Origin: Scheffersomyces stipitis CBS 6054
Lineage: Eukaryota > Ascomycota > Pichiomycetes > Serinales > Debaryomycetaceae
NCBI RefSeq assembly: GCF_000209165.1
Contig: NC_009045.1
Location: forward strand, 1,426,001 to 1,490,000
Direction of reading: 5' to 3'
Length of the DNA stretch: 64,000 nt
This document shows positions 20,201-28,690 of the stretch, piece after piece (the first letter of the stretch is position 1; the number at the start of each line of letters is the position of its first letter). The notes beneath the pieces are model-generated. The model did not search any database, was not told the DNA's origin, and was given only the letters and a program-made list of their open reading frames with translations. A program made the position numbers and the translations under genes.

Positions 20201-20716
20201 GACATCTACATTGGTTGTGTCTACTACCAGAGATTGAGACACATGGTGAATGACAAGTTCCAAGTCAGATCTACCGGTCCTGTCAACTCCTTAACCATGC
20301 AGCCCGTTAAGGGTAGAAAGAGATCTGGTGGTATCCGTGTGGGTGAAATGGAAAGAGATGCCCTCATTGGTCACGGTACTGCCTTCATGCTTCAAGACAG
20401 ATTGTTGAACTGTTCTGACTACACCCAGACGTCTCTCTGTCGCTCATGTGGTTCCATTTTAACCACACAAACCACTGTACCTAGAATAGGCTCATTGGCT
20501 ACCATCAGATGTCGCAGATGTTCCACCAAGTTGGACTCGTATGTACAAAAGTTTGGCTATGCCAACGACTCTGACATCTGGGAGGATGGCCAGGGCAAGA
20601 AATTCGTTGGTGGAGATGATACCACTACCGTTGCCATTCCATTTGTGTTGAAGTACTTGGACTCCGAGTTGTCTGCCATGGGTATCAAGATGCGTTACAA
20701 CGTTTCTCCTCGTTGA
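17213..20716 (+). CDS. RPA135: RNA polymerase I second-largest subunit (A135)
   Basis: A 1167-residue beta-like subunit of RNA polymerase I, which transcribes 35S rDNA in the nucleolus. ADFRTLEREKRF and GSFNALTEGPDGGLLNLAVKD distinguish it from Rpb2 and Ret1. GGYFIVNGIEKLIRMLIVQRR is the beta-lobe region, GYDMDDAMIINKSADERGFG carries the acidic pair near the active site, and DKFSSRHGQKG, NPHAFPSRMTIGM and GGIRVGEMERDALIGHG are hybrid-binding and wall blocks. A C-terminal Zn ribbon CRSCG...CRRC lies near 1075-1107. S. cerevisiae A135 has 1203 residues. The N-terminus here is a few residues shorter, and no upstream exon signals were found. The PAC/RRPE promoter fits a ribosome-biogenesis role. 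Confidence 0.97.
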   Translation: MRADFRTLEREKRFQNPPKDESAYPLLKDAVAPHVGSFNALTEGPDGGLLNLAVKDIGTKTIFDSNDSERLGNKLRIRVESLQLAKPAVPNNDKISINRRTFPAECRERMSTYRSRLMLKVAWSVNDGDEVSEIREAGQVPIMLKTNRCHLEKLSPQELVEQREESDELGGYFIVNGIEKLIRMLIVQRRNHPMAIIRPSFGNRGAAYTKFGIQIRSVRPDQTSQTNVLHYLNDGNVTFRFSWRKNEYLVPVMMILKALIETNDREIFDGIVGADSANSFLTDRLELLLRTYKQYNLYSKQETLAYLGDKFRVVFGATPDVSDIEVGKEVLRRIVLVHLPDNADKFRMLLFMIRKLYSLVAGDCSPDNPDATQHQEVLLGGFLYGMIIKEKIEEYLQNINLQIQSDINRGVAINFNDRKYMSRVFMRINENIGQKLQYFLSTGNLVSQSGLDLQQVSGYTVVAEKINFYRFISHFRMVHRGSFFAELKTTTVRKLLPESWGFLCPVHTPDGSPCGLLNHLAHKCRIATEASDVSQVPKTLAQLGVSPAHTFAAGPNLCCVQLDGKIVGWTTHEQGKIVADTLRFWKVEGGHGLPLDLEIGYVPPSAKGQYPGLYIFGGHSRMMRPAKYLPLDKPDVLGPFEQVYMNVAVTPAEIEGNVHTHVEFSPTNILSILANLTPFSDFNQSPRNMYQCQMGKQTMGTPGVALMHRSDNKLYRLQTGQTPIVKANLYDDYGMDNFPNGMNAVVAVISYTGYDMDDAMIINKSADERGFGYGTVYKVEKVDLSQSRRRGDPITQHFGFGDDEWPETWREKLDADGLPLIGVKVEEGDPIVAFFDETLGKTKVKTYHSSEPAYIEEVKLLGDDSGDQEGQQITIKYRITRQPNIGDKFSSRHGQKGVCSRKWPQIDMPFSETGIQPDVIINPHAFPSRMTIGMFVESLAGKAGALHGIAQDSTPWKFSEDDTPADYFGEQLRLAGYNYHGNEPMYSGATGEELRADIYIGCVYYQRLRHMVNDKFQVRSTGPVNSLTMQPVKGRKRSGGIRVGEMERDALIGHGTAFMLQDRLLNCSDYTQTSLCRSCGSILTTQTTVPRIGSLATIRCRRCSTKLDSYVQKFGYANDSDIWEDGQGKKFVGGDDTTTVAIPFVLKYLDSELSAMGIKMRYNVSPR

Positions 20717-21044
20717 GCCCCTATTTGCATATATTGTTAGTTTGTTTGTTAGTTGCATTGTAATTTACGTTTTAAAGAAAGTGGTGTAGATGTATATATG
20801 GAACCATATCATATCTTGCTAAAATACCATTTCTATAATTATACCCAAGCTACCTAATCCGTTAAGTAATTTTCTCGTCCGTATCTATGACCATTTCCAG
20901 GTCTTATCTATAACCATCTCTATACCTTCGTATTACCTTATCCATATAACAATATCTATGCTTCTCGTCTATGCGCCATCACTACGTCTACTTCTTCTAT
21001 TACATTATATCTATAACTGATCTCTTACAAATCTACTCTAATGC
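20717..21044. other. Convergent spacer
   Basis: The 3' flanks of RPA135 and the P-loop kinase gene. It is low-complexity, with imperfect repeats of the type ATCTATRACCAT. A TGTATATA (Puf-like) lies in the first 80 bp after RPA135. Nothing else is seen. Confidence 0.4.
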
Positions 21045-21767
21045 TCATATGCTCTCGGTGATAATAACCACGTCGGTGGTCTTGGAATGGTTCAACACAT
21101 AATGGGCGTTGACCAAGTCACTGCCATCTACTCTCTGGATCGCTTCCTCGTGACTTGCGGCGATTCCAGCATCAAGATGGCGTTTCACGATTCTGTCTCT
21201 GACTATTTCCATTGGAGTCTGGATAAACCATGTCTCATCAACATAGTCGCTGATCCGGTTCCAGTAGTCGTCGGTGAGAGAGACATAGTTGCCCTCGACA
21301 ATGATGATACGAGTGTCTGGGCCAATGTGAATGTCGTTCTCCACTGGATCCTTCAACTTATGATCAAAAGACGGAGCCTGGATCGCTTCCACCAAGTACT
21401 GGGGATCGTTAAGCTTCGCTACTAATCCTACAAATGCATTCGCATTAAACGTGAACGGAGCTCCACGTCTTGTAACGGCTTCTTCGGCATTAGGAAGCTG
21501 TTGAAGCTCGGCACGATACAAATGGAATCCATCCTGTGGAAGTACTACAGCCTTTACATCTCCATCTAGACCATTGAGCTCTTTGGTCACCTTCTCAGCA
21601 AATGTCGACTTCCCAGATCCCGGAATACCTGCTAACGAGATCACATACCGATTCGACAAGTTATTCTTTATCTTGTTCTTATAGTTATTTAAAACTCGTA
21701 GTGCTACTTCGCCGACTTGGTCTGTAGAGTACTGCTGTGGAACACAGCATTGGGGAATAGAGTCCAT
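21045..21767 (-). CDS. P-loop kinase of the YFH7/phosphoribulokinase-uridine kinase family
   Basis: A 240-residue nucleotide-binding protein. The Walker A is GIPGSGKST at 47-55. PQDGFHLYRAELQ follows, the region where uridine- and pantothenate-type kinases have their acidic catalytic residue. RRGAPFTFNA, APSFDHKLKDPV and IIIVEGNYVSL are typical of the fungal YFH7-like group and bacterial FrcK-like proteins. S. cerevisiae Yfh7 is longer (about 353 residues), while many fungal relatives are near 240. The substrate is unknown; a small-molecule or nucleoside kinase is the inference. It is convergent with RPA135. Confidence 0.8.
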   Translation of the reverse strand: MDSIPQCCVPQQYSTDQVGEVALRVLNNYKNKIKNNLSNRYVISLAGIPGSGKSTFAEKVTKELNGLDGDVKAVVLPQDGFHLYRAELQQLPNAEEAVTRRGAPFTFNANAFVGLVAKLNDPQYLVEAIQAPSFDHKLKDPVENDIHIGPDTRIIIVEGNYVSLTDDYWNRISDYVDETWFIQTPMEIVRDRIVKRHLDAGIAASHEEAIQRVDGSDLVNAHYVLNHSKTTDVVIITESI

Positions 21768-23117
21768 ATGAAATATATGGGATTATGAAAGCAGTATTAG
21801 ACAGTATATGCTGATGTCTGAAATCCCTGATATGAAGATAAGACTCCTGAATGCCAAATAGTTGATAATTGATGATATCTTTTGCTGTTATCAATCTGCA
21901 ACTATTTCAATCTATTCTAACTCTTCGGTAACGACTCTACAAGAAAAAAAACGAAGATTTTCGTCTCAGTAGCAGAAACAGAAATAAGCAATGAGGTTTC
22001 GTTTCAATTTCTTCGATCTTGGTGTTGGAGATGAAATAAGTGCTGTTCAAGTCTGAAAATTTCCAATGAAAATTCAGCCTATTTTTCACTTCTGTTCTCA
22101 ACTAAATGTTACTGAAGAATCAAAATCCCTTGCGTTTACTCTTCCGAAACCGCCAACAATATATTTCAATTCACGTTATGCGAACGTCAAATCTCGTCTT
22201 CCTTTCTGTTCTGGCTATGACTTTCACAATCTCGAATATGGAGAAGCTCGGATCAACAACCTCCTCCATTTCTACCACAAAGTTGAATCCCTGCACCAAA
22301 CTAATTTTGCTCTCTGTGGAAAGACCTAACTGAGCCTTATCTACACACTGTGCAATACCACGAATGTGCCACCAAGGAGGAAGAGGTTGCAGTAGAGACA
22401 CCGGAGTTGATACTACTATGGAGAAGACACATATGAAGGTATTGTAAGGGGATATCCCATCTGTAATTCGGAATTTGTTTCAGAAATGCATTTAGAATTG
22501 GGAAGTTAGGCAAGAGTCTCACAGCTGATAACAATTCTTTTGTGAATTGTTAGACTGCTACATCTTTCTCGGATGGTTGAATTGCAGAACATGGTCAGCC
22601 ATAGAGGGTAATAATTCTAGGTATAGAAGAGTATCAAAGATGGCTGTTGCTTCCATCCTTCTCATATTTTCTAATTTAATTTCCCGAAAATGGCTGCGAA
22701 AAGTTTGAAAACTGATAAATATTTAGAAACAATTTTTATAAATTTCTAGCCCATGTAACATACTGGCTTTATAACGCAACATTATTCTAGTTTGGACTAC
22801 AATATTTCTGTCATTTGGTTTATGGCTTTGGAAATTCTACAAACAAAGATCCCATATTTAGTATAAGGTTGTTCTATACAATCCATTATTACGTGCATAG
22901 TTAAGAAAATAGCAGAATCGAGCAAAGCCAAGTAAAGAAGAACAGGAGATGCCACTTCTTTTCGACAACGGTAGCCAAATTCTTTCCATTCACGTTTGTT
23001 ACAATCACCAGTAAATGCCTGTAGAGCCAGATATGAACTGTTGACATTCATCAGCTCATCTTTCATCTCTTCTCCACATTTCAGATTTTCGAGTTCATTC
23101 ATAGTTTACTTACTCAA
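21768..23117. other. Divergent intergenic region before NEJ1
   Basis: About 1.35 kb. Open frames at 22171-22401 and 22797-23102 on the minus strand are short and unrecognised; the second would start 15 bp from the NEJ1 ATG. I found no RNA gene or repeat. It may hold promoters for both flanking genes or a decayed gene. Confidence 0.4.
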
Positions 23118-24083
23118 ATGTCACAGCTACCTATAAGATGGCAACAACACCAACTCTCTGACAAAGAGTTCATATATGGTTTCCATTCTGATCCAGAAGA
23201 CCTTCTGATTGGTTTCTACGTGACTGACTTTGCTACAGTCTGGATTCAACGACTAGAGGGTAGCCTGTTTTTGCAAGTAGCATCACTGTATGGTTTCGAA
23301 GACTTGAGTCCATCGAGAATACGAGTCTTATTCGAATTGATGGAACAGTCAATCTACGATACTGATACTGTAAAATTTCGGTTCGAGCCAGGTGACTCGA
23401 TTTGCAGTGTCAGTATAGGGTCCAAAGATATCAACTGGGACTTTTCTCTTGTTGCCCAAGACCAAAGAGACTCTGTTCGTTTCCTTTCCAGTTTGAACTA
23501 CCAGCAGTTTGCTAATCATAAATACTTGCTATATGCAATTGAAGACTTGAAAAAGACAATCGAGGTCAAAGACACGTATATTCGATTTTTGACGGAAAAC
23601 TTCAAACAGTCGCATGGAACTGAACTTCTATCCAAGTACAAGAAGAATAACAGAAATGATACAAAGTATATTACAAAATTCAACGATGAAAAGTGGCAAC
23701 AGTGCATAGATCTAGCATATAAGAAAAACCGAAATAGTAGTCCACCGGATCGGAGACTGAAACAAGACATTGAAGCCAGTATACGAGATATTCGTTCGTG
23801 GAAATCTACCGAACCTTTGTCCAAGAAATCTGAAGCAGAAGTACAAACTAACAATTCCCATTCTATAAAGGATCCCCACATCAAGTCTTCTGCTCCAAAA
23901 GGAATTAAAAAAATTGGAGCAATGAAGATTACTAAGAAACTAACTGCACCTACTGTAACGAAACTTGAACCGGAAGAAGACGAACAGATTTCCACGCAAG
24001 AATCTACACAAGAGACCACCATTTCTCCTACGAAGAGAGCCAAAAAATTCGGAATGATGTCACTGAAACGTAGGAAGACGTAG
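23118..24083 (+). CDS. NEJ1: Non-homologous end-joining factor Nej1 (XLF family)
   Basis: A 321-residue protein with the XLF/Nej1 layout. The N-terminal head domain (about 1-150) contains WQQHQLSDKEFIYGF, LLIGFYVTDFATVWIQRLEG and the SRIRVLFELMEQSI helix. A helical stalk follows (YAIEDLKKTIEVKDTYIRFL, about 140-165), then a Ser/Lys-rich unstructured tail. The C-terminus is basic with an aromatic residue (KRAKKFGMMSLKRRKT), resembling the Ku-binding motifs of XLF-type proteins. Nej1 works with the DNA ligase IV complex (Dnl4-Lif1) in the nucleus to join broken ends. The family evolves fast; the identification rests on the head-domain pattern, length and tail. Confidence 0.75.
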   Translation: MSQLPIRWQQHQLSDKEFIYGFHSDPEDLLIGFYVTDFATVWIQRLEGSLFLQVASLYGFEDLSPSRIRVLFELMEQSIYDTDTVKFRFEPGDSICSVSIGSKDINWDFSLVAQDQRDSVRFLSSLNYQQFANHKYLLYAIEDLKKTIEVKDTYIRFLTENFKQSHGTELLSKYKKNNRNDTKYITKFNDEKWQQCIDLAYKKNRNSSPPDRRLKQDIEASIRDIRSWKSTEPLSKKSEAEVQTNNSHSIKDPHIKSSAPKGIKKIGAMKITKKLTAPTVTKLEPEEDEQISTQESTQETTISPTKRAKKFGMMSLKRRKT

Positions 24084-24418
24084 CCTTCTCTTACTGTATT
24101 TTATAATTGTGAGTTTAGTAGAATGTACTACTGAATAACCAGGTAGAAGACTACTTTCTAGAAGTTTCTTACTTTCAATGTAACGCAAGTCGACCGAAAG
24201 GTTGCAGCTATTGCGATAATTATACATTGAATCATGTTCATGTACTACGCTGCCATTATAATAATGAAGAGTGTCTCAAGTCTTATCAGACCGCAAATAT
24301 AACCATTTATCCCTCATATTGGATCAAAAAATGGATGCAACCATGTAAAACTATAATATTGTCTACATAGGTAAACGTCTATTGTACAGCCGTAGCTGCA
24401 TCTACTAGAATGTAATTG
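24084..24418. other. Convergent spacer NEJ1/SWT1
   Basis: 335 bp of AT-rich 3' flanking sequence with no gene or clear motif. Confidence 0.4.
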
Positions 24419-25894
24419 TTAGTAAAGGCTTGCCATGCTTTCCCATCGTTGGACGAGGATGTCCAATGCTTCATTTTTGGAGTCGTCCATTTCGGCAGCG
24501 TATATGGTAGACAAGGTCTTCGTCCAGAAGTGAACGAATTGCAACAATTCATAGGAATCTCTAGGTAAATCTACATATAGTGGAGTTTTATTCCTTCCTG
24601 ATTCATCGAACGGAGTGAACTTGTTTGGGAGTTTTTTGAAATACGGTTGAAATACAGTGAACCAAAACCGAATCATAACGTTAGAACAATCGGTGAGGGT
24701 GATCACTTTTTCTTTTTCGTAGTCCTGAAGAAGATCTAGATCTTCGTTAAATACTGACTCCATGCATTGATGGATAGCAGATAGGGCTATCATCTGAATC
24801 TCGGTATATACTTTTTCTGCGATCTGATGAAAGCTGGAAAACTGGCGGACATTCTGCTCCACAAGCACATGGCTATTTTTACGAGAATGTGAAAGCAGAT
24901 GTGATTGCGAATCAGACTGCGAAAGCGATTGGGATGGCAAATACTGCGGATTAGACTGCAAATTTGAATTAGAGTAAGACATTGACTGTATAGCAGGAGC
25001 CACTTCCACGATACGCTTTTCGATTTTCCCAAAACGACTAACATTCTCGGTATGCACCACATTCGCTATAAGTTCTGAAGTCATGTGTTTCTTATAGCTT
25101 ACAGTAAGAACTCCGTTTGCAAGAGCTTTGGTGCACAAGTTCTTGTCGTTGGAAAAGAGCACGATTAATGAATTGGCATGGCATTCCTTCAAATACAAGG
25201 CACAATCGAGGATGGCATCGTCTTTCACAGCATCTTTATTGAGCCGTTCTCTCAATTTCTGGCCCTTGACTACACCGCTGTTCTTGGAAAGACACGAGTA
25301 GATCCAGTCAGTAGCCCATCGAGCCAAATGTCCTATAGACTTACCCGATATTCTGTCTTCGAGCTCACCGCTAGTGCTACTGCTCACGAGACTTGTTCTA
25401 TTGGAGTTCTTGAGTCCATCCAATTCCTGAATCACAGTGATAGGCACTACTAGCTTGAGCTCATATTTGTCAGCGATGTTTTTAATCTCATCCAAGATGT
25501 TTAAATGGGACAAAAGAAAATTGGTATCTATTACAAGATATGAAATGTTACCTTCTGCAAGCTCAAAGCCACTAGTATTCTCTACAATATCTTCCATCGC
25601 GTCTGTCTCCAGCGTTCTGTTGCCAGATATTAACTTTGCATCTCGACAGAATTCTACAAACTCGGAGATCACCTCTACTTCCTTATAGTCGTCCATAGGA
25701 ATCATTTCTATATCGCCATCTCCATAGTCTGAGTTATTGTAGGTGCGGTTCTCCACAGCATCTTTAATTCTGGCTTCGATAACACGAACCGTATAATTTA
25801 TCGGCTTTTGAGGCCGTTTTCTGCCGGACGTTATTGGTCGATGTTGGTCATATCTACTGAGACCCTCCGGGGCATATTTCGACGGAAGAGACAT
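24419..25894 (-). CDS. SWT1: PIN-domain endoribonuclease Swt1
   Basis: A 491-residue protein counted from the ATG at 25894-25892 (MSLPSKYAPEGL). Upstream codons remain open but contain only a TTG as a possible start. The PIN domain runs from about 115 to 270: YLVIDTNFLLSHL carries the first catalytic Asp, VPITVIQELDGLK the conserved Glu/Asp, KDDAILDCALYL the third acidic site, and VLFSNDKNLCTKA the fourth. The C-terminal part (about 330-491) matches Swt1 in length and character. Swt1 is a transcription-associated endonuclease that removes unspliced or defective mRNPs near nuclear pores. It is followed by a 290-bp gap from the next minus-strand gene upstream. Confidence 0.88.
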   Translation of the reverse strand: MSLPSKYAPEGLSRYDQHRPITSGRKRPQKPINYTVRVIEARIKDAVENRTYNNSDYGDGDIEMIPMDDYKEVEVISEFVEFCRDAKLISGNRTLETDAMEDIVENTSGFELAEGNISYLVIDTNFLLSHLNILDEIKNIADKYELKLVVPITVIQELDGLKNSNRTSLVSSSTSGELEDRISGKSIGHLARWATDWIYSCLSKNSGVVKGQKLRERLNKDAVKDDAILDCALYLKECHANSLIVLFSNDKNLCTKALANGVLTVSYKKHMTSELIANVVHTENVSRFGKIEKRIVEVAPAIQSMSYSNSNLQSNPQYLPSQSLSQSDSQSHLLSHSRKNSHVLVEQNVRQFSSFHQIAEKVYTEIQMIALSAIHQCMESVFNEDLDLLQDYEKEKVITLTDCSNVMIRFWFTVFQPYFKKLPNKFTPFDESGRNKTPLYVDLPRDSYELLQFVHFWTKTLSTIYAAEMDDSKNEALDILVQRWESMASLY

Positions 25895-26184
25895 CGTCTG
25901 GCAACATTTGCTGATCAAAATGGAAGTATGGTTTACTGTAGAGAATTGTTTTGCGGAGTTTGATACGAAGCGAGTCACATGACCAGAAAGCACATGAGCA
26001 TACAAGTTCAGCTACTGCTACTTCAACTACTAAGTTAAACTCGAGTTATTTAAGGATATGCTAATGGGTGATGCTATATAGTACTTGAACAGTATGCGAT
26101 GACGAAGATGAATTATGATTAATTTGTAGGTGAATTTCAAGGCATTCAAGATTTTTGGGATATTAGCAATTCTCAATGCTCAGT

Positions 26185-28272
26185 CTATATCACCTCTAGA
26201 AAGAACTCAAACACACTGACAGTTAAACTCAAAAAGATGATGACAATTATCATCCAAGTGATTCTGTTTGTGTTTTTCTCGTTCATACTATCGCTGACGA
26301 TATCGACAAACTCCAAAAAGACCTTGCAACGATCGTTCAAGACCTGTACACGTTGATCGATCTCCAAGTATTCCCGTACAGCGTTGTACAATGGGTGTAG
26401 AGCTGGTTCGATGGACCAGAAGAAGTCCGGTGTGTCCAAGATTGAGCTCGAGAGATTGACGTCGACTCTTAACTTGAAGAGCTTACCTGACTTCTTCAAG
26501 AGTTGCGTACGTTTCAATCCTAAAGTTCCTGTCAAGGCTAATTTCTTAGGCATCTTGGAAATCAGCTGTAAGATATTAACCATCCGACTTTCGAAAAGAC
26601 ACAACTTTGTCAGCTGCGCGATGGCATGCGACATCGTGAGTTTAATGAGATGGTCCCCCGAACGCAAGGTGATCATGTCGTTGTATATACGGGGACGGTG
26701 GATCTGGGAGTCATATTCAAAGTGGAACTCTTCTGTCTCTATGTCCTGCTCATCTATGGGATGGATAAGTAAAGGTTGAGGTTCATCAGCAAACGCCAAA
26801 TCAGCCAAGATGTTTTTCTCATGAATCTCGGAAAAGTTCCAGAATACGACAATGCCATAGGCAAACACAAACATTTCAGCATGGTGTTTAGAAACTTCAG
26901 CCTGACTATGGAGTGAGCTGTGTATAGAGTGCGAACGTTTGGAATCAGATGACGGTGACGTTTCCTTGGATTCACTGGTGTCCACGGCTCTGCTTTGACT
27001 AGCGCCTACTTCGCCCTCACCGCTAGCTAAAACATCGGTCCCTTCTAAACCCGCAGCTTCTACATCCGCAGGCTCACTGTTGGTTGTTTCACCATTGCTG
27101 GAGATGCTATTTACTCCATCCTCACTGATCCCGCTAGTCTCTAAGGGTGGCGCGAAGAATTGCGGCTCCAGGGGATCAAATGGCGAGCTGCTGTCAAAAT
27201 TCTCAAGCTCAGGATCCATTGAATAGTTGTTGGCATCTTCAGGTGTCTCCACACCCGAATAGTACTCATACAAGTGGTCAGTCTGTTCACTCTTGTTTAT
27301 CATCTTTTCCATGTACCTCTTGTTCGGTAGTAATTTGGCAGAGTTGTTTGATTTGACGCGAAAACCGTCTGCTCCAGGTAATAAAGGTAACGCATAAGGA
27401 ACATAAAGAGCCTCATCGTACATCCTCGGCTTGACTTCGTGGTTTTCTCGCAAAAACTTGGAAACTCCTGCAAGATTAAACTGTTCACATATAAAGTACG
27501 CCGTCATCCGGCTGAACTCCTGCGCTCTTGCATCTTTGGACATCATCTCCGCACGTGAACGCTCTATCTGTGCCTGAAGTTCGACGTCTACAACAGCTCC
27601 AGCTGAAGCTTGACTCAGTGTAGATGTAGAATTAGGAGGAAGATTGGGTGGAGAGTTCGTATGGTAGCGCTGCAGCTCAGGAATCAACACCAATTTCTGG
27701 GATGTTTTGGATGTTCTCAGAGGTAATGACAGTGAGAGCTTGGGAATAGATCTGATATTACGTCTAAGCCCATTTGCACGGAGACTAGCTACGGGAGGAG
27801 ACGGCGAACGTTGTGAGCCAAGCGGAGAAGATGCTCTACGGTTGGTGCTAGAGATAAGTGGAGGTAGTCTCAGTTGGCCGGAGGGAATGTCACTACTATT
27901 GCTGAGTAGTTTATCGACGGAGATATCAGTGTACTTGTTTCTGAAAGCTAGTCGTTTCTGTAGCGCTGATTGGTGTTGATCTTGCTGAAATCCATAGTTA
28001 TGGATCAGACTCAGACTCTGGTTCAGGGTGTTCTGATGTAGATGCTGTTGTTGTGACTGCTGCAGCAGTTGTTGCTTTTGAAGCTGTTGTTGCTGGAGCA
28101 ACTGTTGCTGCTGTTGCTGCTGTTGTTTCTTATAGTTGTGCCCAGCAAACGGAGCTCGTGTACCTTTGATGGTATGGGTTCTGGAATCTGTTACCAAAAT
28201 GGACGGAGATCTTTTGGCTGTTGGCCGCTGTCCGGTTGGAGTCGCCGAACTCGACGCTCGTGAGCCACTCAT
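26185..28272 (-). CDS. DUF155 membrane protein, RMD1/RMD8 type
   Basis: A 695-residue protein. The N-terminal 240 residues are disordered and include a polyglutamine tract (50-76). The DUF155 domain starts near 252 (RMTAYFICEQFNLAGVSKFLREN..YDEALYVPY). A long acidic Ser-rich insert follows (about 345-455). The domain resumes near 464 (EMFVFAYGIVVFWNFSE) and runs to ALHPLYNAVREYLEIDQRVQVLNDR. A single C-terminal transmembrane segment (WMIIVIIFLSLTVSVFEFFL) ends the protein. In S. cerevisiae the family comprises Rmd1 and Rmd8, both linked to meiosis and sporulation; the human relative RMND1 is mitochondrial. The length is closest to Rmd8, but orthology is unresolved. Confidence 0.85.
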   Translation of the reverse strand: MSGSRASSSATPTGQRPTAKRSPSILVTDSRTHTIKGTRAPFAGHNYKKQQQQQQQQLLQQQQLQKQQLLQQSQQQHLHQNTLNQSLSLIHNYGFQQDQHQSALQKRLAFRNKYTDISVDKLLSNSSDIPSGQLRLPPLISSTNRRASSPLGSQRSPSPPVASLRANGLRRNIRSIPKLSLSLPLRTSKTSQKLVLIPELQRYHTNSPPNLPPNSTSTLSQASAGAVVDVELQAQIERSRAEMMSKDARAQEFSRMTAYFICEQFNLAGVSKFLRENHEVKPRMYDEALYVPYALPLLPGADGFRVKSNNSAKLLPNKRYMEKMINKSEQTDHLYEYYSGVETPEDANNYSMDPELENFDSSSPFDPLEPQFFAPPLETSGISEDGVNSISSNGETTNSEPADVEAAGLEGTDVLASGEGEVGASQSRAVDTSESKETSPSSDSKRSHSIHSSLHSQAEVSKHHAEMFVFAYGIVVFWNFSEIHEKNILADLAFADEPQPLLIHPIDEQDIETEEFHFEYDSQIHRPRIYNDMITLRSGDHLIKLTMSHAIAQLTKLCLFESRMVNILQLISKMPKKLALTGTLGLKRTQLLKKSGKLFKLRVDVNLSSSILDTPDFFWSIEPALHPLYNAVREYLEIDQRVQVLNDRCKVFLEFVDIVSDSMNEKNTNRITWMIIVIIFLSLTVSVFEFFLEVI
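28045..28125 (-). repeat. Polyglutamine tract in the RMD-type gene
   Basis: A CAG/CAA-rich coding microsatellite encodes about 20 Gln interspersed with Leu, Lys and Ser. The coding strand mixes CAG and CAA and is likely length-variable between strains. Confidence 0.75.
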
Positions 28273-28690
28273 TGCTTTGGGAGAGAATTGAGATATAAAT
28301 GGACTGGCTATGATTGTAGGTTGTTAAAAGAAGATTGAATTAGTGGTAAGTTGAAGATGGTGATATTTATTTTAGGTCACGTGACACGAAAACGATGATG
28401 TGATACAGAGTCGTCGATGGAAATACATTTGCAGATGGGAATTCTACAGAAACTTGATGTCTATACGTGAACGAATAAGTTTAACATATCACATAATCTA
28501 CTTGTATTTCACCTAAATATTTGTACCTATCTTCAGTTATTAATCTATGACTTCTTCTCTGTTCCCTTCTGTGTGAACAGTAATCACATGATTCGCATCA
28601 CATGCATTGAAAAGTTTTTGGTCCTTCTTCATATAAGATATTTCTTCAACTCTGATTTACATCCATTACTTCCTTTCCTCCACCAAAGAG
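28273..28690. promoter_or_regulatory. Divergent promoter with palindromic GTCACGTGAC
   Basis: 418 bp between the RMD-type gene and GUS1. A 10-bp palindrome GTCACGTGAC (28376-28385) contains a CACGTG box suited to Cbf1 or another bHLH factor. AAAAGTTTTT near 28612 is weakly RRPE-like. The site lies nearer the RMD-type gene, so its target is uncertain. Confidence 0.45.

Noticed and set aside
22797..23102. 101-codon minus-strand frame next to NEJ1
   Set aside because: It would start 15 bp from the NEJ1 ATG and shows no recognisable domain; kept only as a low-interest observation.
25895..26005. 37-codon, acid-free extension of SWT1 that looks like a mitochondrial presequence
   Set aside because: The only possible start is TTG. 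Non-AUG starts exist in yeast, but nothing else here supports one.
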